Shown piece after piece: positions 1 to 6,869 of a stretch of DNA of 9,926 bases. Positions within the stretch are counted from its first letter, which is position 1, and each line of letters opens with the position of its first letter. The DNA comes from Candidatus Fermentibacterota bacterium. GTDB taxonomy: Bacteria > Fermentibacterota > Fermentibacteria > Fermentibacterales > Fermentibacteraceae. The position numbers and the translations under genes were made by a program. Below the pieces are notes generated by a model. That model was not told where the DNA came from, ran no database searches, and saw nothing but the letters and a program-made list of their open reading frames with translations. The stretch spans positions 1 through 9,926 of the forward strand of contig JAAYTY010000125.1 of NCBI GenBank assembly GCA_012523605.1, given 5' to 3'.

Positions 1-1102
1 GGGGAATCCTCCCGGTGAGTTCCTGCACAAGCCCGGCGCATGTCTCGGCATGGCGAGCGGCAGGGGCGATCCCGGTCAGCAGCTCCAGCTTCTCGAGCCT
101 CAGGCCGCCCGGGACTGCGAATCCCCTTCCCCGCCTCGTCACGCCCTCGGGCAGGTCCCGCGAGCCCGAGAGCGAGTGGAACACCGCGAACTCGAGGATG
201 TCGTCCACCGTCACCAGGCCTGTCCAGTCGCCGTACTCGTCGAACACCGCGCCCAGAGGGTCCGTGCTTCCACGTAGCTCGTCGAGCACGCGATCGAGCG
301 GGGCGTTCTCCGGAAAGCAGGCGATTTGCCTTACGGGCACCGTTTTCAGGTCACGGGCGAGGAGGTCCCTCGAGTCTACGAATCCGGCGACCCTGTCGCC
401 GGGGCCTTCGAGAAGTGGATATCTGGTGTATTCGGTGGAGGCGACCACTTCGATCATTCTCTCGCGGGGCCACCCGGCACGGAGCACGGTCACTTCGGAC
501 CTGGAGAGCATGGCCTCCCGGCACTGGCTGTCGCCGAGCTTCATGAGCGAGATGGTGACCCTCGCCTCGGGTCCGAGCACCCCCTCGTCGCGTCCCAGCT
601 CGAGGAGGGAGATGATCTCGTTCTCCGAGAGCGGCTTGTTCCTCCCGCCGCCTCCGGCGAGCCTCACCGAGGCATCGGAGATCCTGGCGAGGAGCCACGA
701 GAAAGGGGTGAGGATCGTGACGACGAACGACACCGGCGCGGAAATCCTGCGGCTCATTTCGACCGCGTTGGCCTTGGCGAAGACCTTGGGGGTGATCTCG
801 CCGAAGACGAGCAGGACCAGGGTCATGACGAAGACACCCGATGCGAGGCCGATCCCGCCCGGCAGGAGGCTGTTCTGTATGGATGCCCCGACCATCGACG
901 CCATCACGTTCACGAAGGTGTTCCCGACCAGTATCGCGGAGAGCAGCCTGTCGGGATTCCCGAGGAGCTTCAGCGCGACGGCCCCGCCCCGGAGTCTCTC
1001 CAGCCTGGATCTCTGCACCGGATTGAGAGAGAAGAAAGCCGTCTCCGTGCCGCTGAAGAAGGCCGAGAGACAGAGGAGCACGACGAGCAGGAGGAAGTTC
1101 AG
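1..1102 (-). CDS. CNNM/CorC-family membrane protein (DUF21 + CBS pair + start of CorC_HlyC domain), 3' end outside window
   Basis: About 367 codons are visible and the gene leaves the window at position 1. With the start at 1102, residues 1-140 form a DUF21/CNNM membrane domain. It opens with a hydrophobic helix and the family hallmark FFSGTETAFFSLN (15-27), followed by NPDRLLSAILVGNTFVN (49-65) and FGEITPKVFAKANA (100-113), the GE-x-x-PK signature. Residues about 195-310 are a CBS pair, with RYPLLEG and VAGFVDSRDLL in the first CBS and GAVFDEYGDWTGLVTVDDIL in the second. The segment from about 325 (FAVPGGLRLEKL) begins a CorC_HlyC domain. Family members are inner-membrane proteins linked to Mg2+/Co2+ efflux or homeostasis; the hemolysin label is historical. 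No ATG, GTG or TTG lies just upstream in frame. CTG at 1102 overlaps the NHL stop (CTGA) and follows GGGAGG by 6 nt. The next candidate, GTG at 1081, has no Shine-Dalgarno and would cut the first helix. The family call is strong, the transported ion is unknown, and the CTG start is inferred. Confidence 0.9.
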   Translation of the reverse strand, partial: MNFLLLVVLLCLSAFFSGTETAFFSLNPVQRSRLERLRGGAVALKLLGNPDRLLSAILVGNTFVNVMASMVGASIQNSLLPGGIGLASGVFVMTLVLLVFGEITPKVFAKANAVEMSRRISAPVSFVVTILTPFSWLLARISDASVRLAGGGGRNKPLSENEIISLLELGRDEGVLGPEARVTISLMKLGDSQCREAMLSRSEVTVLRAGWPRERMIEVVASTEYTRYPLLEGPGDRVAGFVDSRDLLARDLKTVPVRQIACFPENAPLDRVLDELRGSTDPLGAVFDEYGDWTGLVTVDDILEFAVFHSLSGSRDLPEGVTRRGRGFAVPGGLRLEKLELLTGIAPAARHAETCAGLVQELTGRIP

Positions 1103-2409
1103 CGCCTGCCTCCCTGCTCCTCGTCCCCGGTGTCCGGGGGGCCGGTGATCGAGAATTCCTGCTCGAGAGTCTTCCAGAAGTAGCCCCGGCTGGAGTATGT
1201 GGGTTCGATCCTCGCAACGAGCCTGTACGTACCGCCGGGGAGCCTCCTGCCGCTGACGTCCGTGCCGTCCCACGAGCATTCGAAGGTTCCGCTCGGGGCT
1301 CTGCCGTTGTGCACGGTCCTCACGATCACACCGTCTGCGTCTTTCACCTGGGCGAGAATGTTGGATGGTTCGGTGAGCCATCCCGTGAGCTCGAAACCGG
1401 TGGAAAGCCGCGTGAAGTGGATGTCCAGCAGGTCGGTACCGATCCAGAAGTACCTGGCCCCCTCGCGCTCGGCCACGAAGATCTGCCCGTACCTGCGCCA
1501 GATTGCGAGACCCGTGGGGTGGTCGAGCTCGCGGTCGCCGGTTCCGGGCGAACCGAAGCTGGCGAGATGGCGCAGCTCCCTGTCGAACTTGTGGATCATG
1601 CAGGCGGCGCTGTCGCTGACCCAGACGTTGCCGTAGTAGTCTATGACGGGGTAGTTGAAGCCGGAGCCTCCGCAGTCCGAGGGCACTGCCTCTCCCGTGA
1701 CCGCTCCGTCCTCGAGCGTCACCAGGCGGCTTCCATCCCCGCAGACCACGGCCGCGAAGCGGTCGTCGGTGTCGTGGTCCCACCTTCCGCCGCCGTAGAC
1801 CGCGATCCCGGTAGGGCGCTCGAGGGGAACGACCTCAGGCACCGTGTCCGAAGGAGAGGAGAAGACCAGGACAGCCCCCGCGGCCCTGTCGGTAGCCCAG
1901 ATCTCCCCGTTCGACGAAAGCGCGACCCCCCAGGGCTCTACGAGCCCGTGTGTCATCAGCTTGACCGGCAGAAGCCTCGCATCCGAACGCCGGAGGCATA
2001 CGATGCGCCTGTTGCCGGTGTCGGCGACCACGACTCTCCCGTCAGGATCGGCTGCTATGCCGTGCGGCGAGGAGAGCTGGTCCCGGGCGCCGCCCTCGCC
2101 CCCGTAGAGACCGAGCGTGAACATCGTTGCGTTGTATATCACGTGACCGCTGCCGCTGTTCACTCCATAGACGGCGAGTTCGTCGTCGTCGGACTCGCCC
2201 TCGGAGTCCCACGCCGAGAGCTTGACGCAGGCGAGCCCCTGGGGATCGTCGAACCTCACGAGCCCGCCCAGGAGTATCGCGAGCTGGTCCGCTCCCGCCC
2301 TGTATATCCCCATGCAGTGCCCGTACGGGGGGAACACGAGAGTGCCGGGCTCGGACGGCTCGAGCGTGACCGCGGCCGCCAGAGCCGTCAGAATCGCTGT
2401 CAAGTCCAT
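1099..2409 (-). CDS. NHL-repeat beta-propeller protein with C-terminal FlgD-like Ig domain
   Basis: This is a 436-aa protein. Residues 1-15 are hydrophobic but carry no basic residue, so they are only a weak signal-peptide candidate. The propeller shows NHL-type repeats, best seen as SSPHGIAADPDGRVVVADTG (113-132), VEPWGVALSSNGEIWATDR (157-175), ERPTGIAVY (197-205), YYGNVWVSDSAACMIHKFD (258-276) and DHPTGLAIWRRYGQIFVAER (296-315). Residues about 337-402 match a FlgD-type Ig-like fold (SWDGTDVSGRRLPGGTYRLVARI cut at 379-401: WDG, then PGGTYRL). Such domains sit at the C-terminus of many exported proteins of FCB-related bacteria. The tail is acidic and Gly/Arg-rich (DTGDEEQGGRR). NHL propellers usually mediate protein or ligand contacts; no catalytic motif is visible, so the function is unassigned. 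The ATG start is backed by GGAGG 8 nt upstream. It lies 69 nt after slt and its stop overlaps the CNNM start, suggesting co-translation. Confidence 0.85.
   Translation of the reverse strand: MDLTAILTALAAAVTLEPSEPGTLVFPPYGHCMGIYRAGADQLAILLGGLVRFDDPQGLACVKLSAWDSEGESDDDELAVYGVNSGSGHVIYNATMFTLGLYGGEGGARDQLSSPHGIAADPDGRVVVADTGNRRIVCLRRSDARLLPVKLMTHGLVEPWGVALSSNGEIWATDRAAGAVLVFSSPSDTVPEVVPLERPTGIAVYGGGRWDHDTDDRFAAVVCGDGSRLVTLEDGAVTGEAVPSDCGGSGFNYPVIDYYGNVWVSDSAACMIHKFDRELRHLASFGSPGTGDRELDHPTGLAIWRRYGQIFVAEREGARYFWIGTDLLDIHFTRLSTGFELTGWLTEPSNILAQVKDADGVIVRTVHNGRAPSGTFECSWDGTDVSGRRLPGGTYRLVARIEPTYSSRGYFWKTLEQEFSITGPPDTGDEEQGGRR
1109..1114 (-). promoter_or_regulatory. Shine-Dalgarno supporting a CTG start for the CNNM gene
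   Basis: The minus strand reads GGGAGG here, inside the last codons of the NHL gene, 6 nt before CTG at 1102-1100. This is ideal spacing and is the main reason for preferring CTG over the GTG at 1081, which lacks any purine-rich leader. Confidence 0.55.
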
Positions 2410-2410
2410 C

Positions 2411-2482
2411 TCAGACGCCTCCGGTCCTTCGGGCCCGGGCGGCGGACCTCGTGAGAAGCGCCTTCGCGCCTCGTATCCTCAT
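2411..2482 (-). CDS. Possible 23-residue arginine-rich mini-ORF bridging slt and the NHL gene
   Basis: An ATG at 2482-2480 overlaps the slt stop as ATGA, and the frame runs 23 codons to a TGA at 2413-2411, one base before the NHL ATG. The peptide starts MRIRGAKALLTRS and is rich in Arg and Ala. A GAGGG lies 9 nt before its ATG, inside slt, so initiation or re-initiation is possible. The frame is also the tail of a long open alternate frame inside slt, which high GC alone can produce. It may be a coupling leader that carries ribosomes across the gap, or mere chance. No homology is recognised. Confidence 0.2.
   Translation of the reverse strand: MRIRGAKALLTRSAARARRTGGV
2418..2422 (-). promoter_or_regulatory. 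Shine-Dalgarno of the NHL-propeller gene
   Basis: The minus strand carries GGAGG, 8 nt before the ATG at 2409-2407. It fixes this start, since no other in-frame ATG, GTG or TTG lies between it and the slt stop. Confidence 0.65.
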
Positions 2483-4638
2483 CGGAAGTAACCCTCGTAG
2501 ATCCAGGCCGATCGCATGACGAGCTTCGCATAGTTCCTCGTCTCCCTGAAGGTTATCTGCTCTATGAACATCTCCGGATCCCGGGGCGAATAGGAGCAGC
2601 CGTCCCTCCACCGCGAGGCGTTTCCCGGACCGGCGTTGTATGCCGCGAGGAAGAGGGCCGGCTCTCCGCCGAAGTTCCGGCACTGCCTGTCTATATAGAG
2701 CGATCCGTACCTCACGGATTTCTCGGGGTCGAAGAAATCGCCGCATTCCAGCCTGGGAAGGCCGTGCCACCTCGCCACGTCGGCCGCCGTTCCCGGCATT
2801 AGCTGTATCAACCCCCGCGCCCCCGCGCCAGAGACCACCCTCCTGTCGAAGGAACTCTCCTCCCTCATGATACCGGTGAGCATCCATGGCTCGACGAGCA
2901 GGCTCTCGGCCGCCCGTGCCGCCAGATCCAGATAGGGCGCAGGGAAGTAGTAGGGAACCAGCGAGTCGGGGAGCCTGCCGGTCCCGGCCGTCCTGAGCCG
3001 CCCGTCGAGGCGGGTCAGGAGAAGGATGCAGGCTCTGTGCTCGCCGAGAAGGGAGAGTGCGGCCGCCCTGCCTCCCGGGTCGGGGAGCATGTCGGACTGG
3101 AGCATCTCGACAGCCATCCCGGCTCTGCCCGATCCGGCCAGCTCGAGAGCCGCGGAAAGGCAGCCCGGGCTTTCCAGATCGATCCAGCCGACCGGGTAGT
3201 CCGACCTCGGGCTCCTGGACATGCGGGCGGCTCCCAGAATGCCGTAGAACTCCCATGGGTGGGCGGATGCGACCGAATCGAGCAGGTCGGACGAATCGGC
3301 CGTCCTTCCGCATGCGGCGGCATATCTGGCCCTCCAGTACAGCATCTCGTCCTCGAGCCAGCCGCCCGGCCATTCGGCGCACCCTGCCGCCCAGAGCGAA
3401 TCCGCTCTGCGGGCTTGTCCCGACATGAAGAGACAGAAGCCGCCCCTCCAGTAGCACGTCTCGTCCGACTCGGGCTTCCCCCGGGCGGCGAGTGAGGCCA
3501 GATACGCCGCGGCGGCCTCCGCCCACATGTGCTCGGAATCGTAGTAGCGACCTGCCAGGCTGCCTGCCTCGGCCGCCTTGGGATGGCCGGGGTGACTCAT
3601 CGAAAAATCGGCGTATGCGGCCCAGGCCTCGGAGTTGCGGCCGAGGTCCCTCAGGGCCCGTGCCTGGAACAGAGCCGCCCGCGCCGCCAGGCTCTCCGGA
3701 CTCGCTGCGCGGAGCGATGCGCATGAGTCGAGAAGCTCCGAGGCCCTGCCGGAGCTGCGCAGAAGCGCCAGCCTGGCGCCGGACCGGAAGAGGGGATCGG
3801 CCGAGCGGGAGACCATCCATTCGGCTTCTCTCGAGAGCCCGGCAGCCACGAGGGCATCGAGCACCCTCCAGGAAGAGCCCCATGACGAAGGCTCGTATTT
3901 CAGAAGGAGTCTGGCGGCCTCGCCCGCCGCTGTCGGAACCGAGTCCAAGCACCATGCGCAGAAGCCCTCGTCGATCAGGCCGCGGGCCTCCATCCTCGCC
4001 AGCCTGAGGGCGGCCACGCTCGCGGCCCCGCAGGAGGCTTCGAGCGAGTCCAGGGCGGCATCCCACCACGCTCCGCCCGATCTCGCAGTCGCCATCAGCT
4101 CGCGCGACAGAACTTCGAGCAGGGACGGGAACAGCCTGGCATCGATCGCGCCGGCCTTGAACTGGTCGGGCCTCAGCTCTCCCGGCCCGGCCGCCATCAG
4201 GCGGACATACCTGCCGGCGGCGTCGGACGGTACTGGCACCACCGTGCCCGCAGGCAGGCGTGATTCGTCGAAGGCGGCCAGATAGAGCCTCAGCAACACG
4301 TCCTCGGGAGGAGCGGACTCGAACGCCGAGTCGTCGAGCCCCGCCAGATCCAGCGCCGAGACCCGCCATCCTGCGAGCCTCCTGCCGGATGCGCGCTCGA
4401 TGCTGTCCAGGAGAGAGACGAACTCCAGCTCCCTCCCGCAGCCGTGATAGAGCCCCAGGAGCCGGTACAGCGCTTCCTCGGACCTGGCCCGGCTTCCGTC
4501 GAGGACTTCCAGCAGGATCGACCTGGCTTCCTCGAAACGGCCCCGAAGGGCCAGGGAGTCCGCAAGGTGGAGTTCCGCCTCAGAAGCCGTCGAGACGGCC
4601 GCGACCGCCGGAACGAGGAGGAGCATCAGCCGCAGCAT
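2479..4638 (-). CDS. slt: Soluble lytic murein transglycosylase (Slt70-like, GH23)
   Basis: This 719-aa exported enzyme cleaves the MurNAc-GlcNAc bond of peptidoglycan to give 1,6-anhydro-MurNAc ends. Residues 1 to about 18 (MLRLMLLLVPAVAAVS) form a signal peptide. Residues about 22-560 are an alpha-helical, TPR-like superhelix, with helical pairs such as GRFEEARSILLEVL and HPWEFYG (460-466) at the usual junction with the catalytic region. The SLT domain spans about 575-719. GIMREESSFD (589-598) carries the predicted catalytic Glu594, followed by GARGLIQLMPGTA (606-618) and AAYNAGPGNASRW (665-677), all in the canonical order. The protein is a little longer than E. coli Slt70 (645 aa) because of a larger helical part. 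No lipobox Cys follows the signal peptide, so it is probably free in the periplasm. The ATG shares one base with the purH stop (TGATG), which predicts translational coupling; a GGAGG lies 14 nt upstream. The catalytic assignment is firm. Whether it serves turnover, division or an envelope complex is unknown. Confidence 0.95.
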   Translation of the reverse strand: MLRLMLLLVPAVAAVSTASEAELHLADSLALRGRFEEARSILLEVLDGSRARSEEALYRLLGLYHGCGRELEFVSLLDSIERASGRRLAGWRVSALDLAGLDDSAFESAPPEDVLLRLYLAAFDESRLPAGTVVPVPSDAAGRYVRLMAAGPGELRPDQFKAGAIDARLFPSLLEVLSRELMATARSGGAWWDAALDSLEASCGAASVAALRLARMEARGLIDEGFCAWCLDSVPTAAGEAARLLLKYEPSSWGSSWRVLDALVAAGLSREAEWMVSRSADPLFRSGARLALLRSSGRASELLDSCASLRAASPESLAARAALFQARALRDLGRNSEAWAAYADFSMSHPGHPKAAEAGSLAGRYYDSEHMWAEAAAAYLASLAARGKPESDETCYWRGGFCLFMSGQARRADSLWAAGCAEWPGGWLEDEMLYWRARYAAACGRTADSSDLLDSVASAHPWEFYGILGAARMSRSPRSDYPVGWIDLESPGCLSAALELAGSGRAGMAVEMLQSDMLPDPGGRAAALSLLGEHRACILLLTRLDGRLRTAGTGRLPDSLVPYYFPAPYLDLAARAAESLLVEPWMLTGIMREESSFDRRVVSGAGARGLIQLMPGTAADVARWHGLPRLECGDFFDPEKSVRYGSLYIDRQCRNFGGEPALFLAAYNAGPGNASRWRDGCSYSPRDPEMFIEQITFRETRNYAKLVMRSAWIYEGYFR

Positions 4639-6119
4639 CAGTGCCTGAAGTGCCTCCTGCCCGTGAAGATCATCGCGATGTTCGCATCGTCGGCGGCGGC
4701 GATCGATTCGGCGTCCCTTATCGAGCCCCCGGGCTGGACGATCGCGGTGATGCCGGCTCCGGCCGCCATGTCCACGCAGTCGCGGAACGGGAGGAACCCG
4801 TCGCTCGCCATGACCGCCCCCCTTGCATCCAGCCCGGCCCTGCCGATCCTCTTCAGCGCGAGTTCCAGGCTCTCGACACGGTTCATCTGCCCGGCGCCCA
4901 CGCCCAGCGCCCCCGCTCCGTCGGACACCACGATCGCGTTGCTCTTGACGGACCGGCAGATCGTCCAGCCGATTTCCAGAGCCTCCATCTCGCCGGGTGT
5001 GGGATGCCTCCTGGTCTTCACCTCGCCCGGCAGCTCCCCGGCGGTGGAGGTGTCAGGCTCCTGAACCAGCACCGCCCCCCATATACTCCGGATTCTCGCC
5101 TTCTGTTCGAACCCCCCGGGAACCGCCATCACGCGCATCTTTCTGCGCTTGGAAAGGATCTCCAGGGCTTCGCCGGAAAAGCCGGGGGCGATCAGAAGCT
5201 CCAGGAACAACCCTTTGAGACGCGAGGCAAGGGGACCGTCAACCTCCGAGCTGACCGCCAGGACACCGCCGTAGGGAGATACCATGTCGGCCCTCCACGC
5301 CGCCTCGAAGGCCTCGAGAGGGCTCCCTCCAAGTCCCGCCCCGCACGGATTGCCGTGCTTGAGAAGGACGGCGGCGACCCCCCTCCTTGAGAGGTCCCTG
5401 GCCAGATCCCATGCGGCGTCGGCGTCGAGGTAGTTGTTGTAGCTGAGGGACTCGCCGACGAGCAGCCTGGCGGCCCCGAAGCCCACAGCCGGAGACGAGA
5501 AGTGGACACAGGCGGCCTGGTGGGGATTCTCCCCGTATCGCAGACCGGGGGAGAGCCCCCTCTCGAGGGACGTGGAGATGCCCAGATCGTACCTGGACGT
5601 GGCGTCGAACGCCCGTGCGGCCATGCCCCTTCTCCAGTCGTCGTCGTCGAGCCCCTTCTCCAGGATTTCCACGACGTGCGGAAAGCTCCAGGCTCCGGGA
5701 GCGACGATCACGTGCCTCCAGTTCTTCGCCGCGGCGCGGACCAGCGAAGGCCCCCCGATGTCGATGAGTTCCGCGAGCCTCCCGTCGTCGGGAGGCAGGC
5801 CCGCCACGTCGCCGAAGGGATAGAAGTCCACTGCCACGAGGTCTATCAGCGGTCTCCCCTGCCGTCGCATCTCCTCGCGATCCTCACCGGCGGCCAGTAT
5901 CGCGGAGTAGAGGTCGGGATGCAGGGTCTTCACCCTGCCGCCCAGCAGGGAGACGATGCCGGTGATGTTCTCGGTGGGCTCCACGGACAGCCCGGCGGCT
6001 CCGAGGTATTCGGCGGTGCCTCCGGATGCATGCAGAACCCAGCCCATCCGGACGAGCGAGGAGGCGAACTCCGAGACGCCCGACTTGTCGAAACAGCTCA
6101 GCAGAGCGTGCCTACCCAT
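4638..6119 (-). CDS. purH: Bifunctional AICAR transformylase / IMP cyclohydrolase
   Basis: This 493-aa cytoplasmic enzyme carries out the last two steps of de novo purine synthesis: formylation of AICAR with 10-formyl-tetrahydrofolate to FAICAR, then ring closure to IMP. The N-terminal MGS-like cyclohydrolase domain (about 1-135) shows ALLSCFDKSG (5-14), ASGGTAEYL (31-39), GGRVKTLHP (60-68) and LIDIGGPSLVRAAAKN (118-133). The transformylase domain (about 136-493) shows RYGENPHQ (194-201), LSYNNYLDADAAWDL (225-239), the catalytic Lys-His of KHGNPCG (254-260), SPYGGVLAVS (281-290), VKSNAIV (391-397), GFLPFRD (441-447) and QPGGSIRD (462-469). All landmark motifs are present and the length is slightly below E. 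coli PurH (529), so it should be active. Its ATG overlaps the end of nadE by 8 nt, and its stop overlaps the slt start. No PurR-like operator or riboswitch is visible, and there is no room for one upstream within the operon. Confidence 0.98.
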   Translation of the reverse strand: MGRHALLSCFDKSGVSEFASSLVRMGWVLHASGGTAEYLGAAGLSVEPTENITGIVSLLGGRVKTLHPDLYSAILAAGEDREEMRRQGRPLIDLVAVDFYPFGDVAGLPPDDGRLAELIDIGGPSLVRAAAKNWRHVIVAPGAWSFPHVVEILEKGLDDDDWRRGMAARAFDATSRYDLGISTSLERGLSPGLRYGENPHQAACVHFSSPAVGFGAARLLVGESLSYNNYLDADAAWDLARDLSRRGVAAVLLKHGNPCGAGLGGSPLEAFEAAWRADMVSPYGGVLAVSSEVDGPLASRLKGLFLELLIAPGFSGEALEILSKRRKMRVMAVPGGFEQKARIRSIWGAVLVQEPDTSTAGELPGEVKTRRHPTPGEMEALEIGWTICRSVKSNAIVVSDGAGALGVGAGQMNRVESLELALKRIGRAGLDARGAVMASDGFLPFRDCVDMAAGAGITAIVQPGGSIRDAESIAAADDANIAMIFTGRRHFRH

Positions 6120-6855
6120 GTCTGGCGAACCATCCCCTGGCGTCGAAGAACGGAATCGGACGCCGCTTGTGCTCGCTCCAGCCCATCAGATCCCGTATGC
6201 GCTCCGAGGCCTGTGCCGACACGGCGCCTCCTTCGTGGAAAGTCCTGATCTCGTAGTACGACACGCGCATCTCGCCCTCGTCGGTCTGGCCTTCCCAGAG
6301 ACCCGCCGAGGGCGGCTTCTCGATTATCCTGCGGGGGATGCCCAGCTCCGCGGCGAGCTTCAGAACCTCGTCCTTGTAGAGCCTGGCCAGGGGCATTATG
6401 TCTGCCGCGCCGTCACCCCACTTGGTGGAATAGCCCACGAGATACTCAGAGTAGTTGCCCGTCCCCACCACGAGCCTTCCACCGGAATGCGCGTACAGGG
6501 CCGTCATCCTGAGTCTCGGCTTGATGTTCGCGCGCGCCAGGGCGTCGTCGGGCTGGATGAGGCACGCAGTCAGCATCTCGCGGTAGACGCCGTCCAGGGG
6601 AACCTCGACGAGATCCACCCCTATGGTGTCGGCGGCGAGGATGGCGTCATCCCTGTCCTGCCGGCGGCTCTCTATCGGCATGTAGAGGCAGAGCGTCGAT
6701 TCCTCGCCGAGCGACCTCGCGCAGAGGGCCGCTGCGACAGCCGAATCAACGCCTCCGCTCAGACCCAGCACCACGCCGTCGAGCCCGGCGGTTCTGACCT
6801 CTCCCGCGATCCATGCCGAGATAGCGTCGGCCAGTCTGGAATAGGTGTCGCCCAT
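6112..6855 (-). CDS. nadE: NH3-dependent NAD+ synthetase
   Basis: This 247-aa enzyme amidates deamido-NAD+ to NAD+ using ATP, the last step of NAD synthesis. The N-type ATP pyrophosphatase motif GLSGGVDSA is at 31-39. The deamido-NAD region NIKPRLRM is at 110-117, followed by GTGNYSEYLVGYSTKWGDGA (131-150), PLARLYKDEV (155-164) and PPSAGLWEGQTDE (181-193). Length and order match the short, single-domain, ammonia-using class. No nitrilase/glutaminase domain is fused to it or encoded in this window, so the nitrogen donor is expected to be free ammonia. The ATG is preceded by a near-perfect Shine-Dalgarno (GGAGGTGAT) that includes the rnr stop codon. The gene ends 8 nt inside purH in another frame, coupling NAD and purine synthesis genes. 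Residue choice at each family motif looks normal. Confidence 0.97.
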   Translation of the reverse strand: MGDTYSRLADAISAWIAGEVRTAGLDGVVLGLSGGVDSAVAAALCARSLGEESTLCLYMPIESRRQDRDDAILAADTIGVDLVEVPLDGVYREMLTACLIQPDDALARANIKPRLRMTALYAHSGGRLVVGTGNYSEYLVGYSTKWGDGAADIMPLARLYKDEVLKLAAELGIPRRIIEKPPSAGLWEGQTDEGEMRVSYYEIRTFHEGGAVSAQASERIRDLMGWSEHKRRPIPFFDARGWFARHG

Positions 6856-6860
6856 CTCTC

Positions 6861-6869
6861 ATCACCTCC
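6861..6869 (-). promoter_or_regulatory. Strong Shine-Dalgarno of nadE overlapping the rnr stop
   Basis: The minus strand reads GGAGGTGAT, a full anti-Shine-Dalgarno complement, 5 nt before the nadE ATG. The TGA inside it is the rnr stop. Ribosomes ending rnr therefore sit directly on the nadE ribosome-binding site. Confidence 0.8.

Noticed and set aside
1..1102. CNNM gene as a hemolysin or as a truncated pseudogene
   Set aside because: The hemolysin name comes from old annotation of CorC/TlyC relatives and is not supported as a toxin role. The missing 3' end is due only to the window edge, and the visible frame is intact.
351..1217. 288-codon minus-strand frame overlapping the CNNM gene
   Set aside because: The DUF21 and CBS motifs are in a different frame that has no ATG and runs to the window edge. 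The 288-codon frame is the shadow created by missing the CTG start.
1309..2454. 381-codon plus-strand frame opposite the NHL gene
   Set aside because: The minus strand shows clear NHL repeats and an Ig-like domain with a Shine-Dalgarno. The plus-strand translation has no motif and an unusual composition.
2410..2478. Frameshift or sequencing error joining slt to downstream codons
   Set aside because: Slt ends at the normal place after its SLT domain, and the NHL gene has its own start and Shine-Dalgarno. No family feature is missing that a frameshift would restore.
2411..4369. 652-codon alternate frame on the minus strand
   Set aside because: It lies in another frame of slt, which carries the signal peptide and complete GH23 motifs. 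The translation is Arg/Gly-rich with no recognisable domain. Only its last 23 codons outside slt are kept, as a doubtful mini-ORF.
4638..6119. KHGNPCG in PurH, with Gly in place of the common Thr, as an active-site defect
   Set aside because: The catalytic Lys-His pair and NPCG are intact, and this position varies among PurH enzymes (Thr, Ala and others), so it is not notable.
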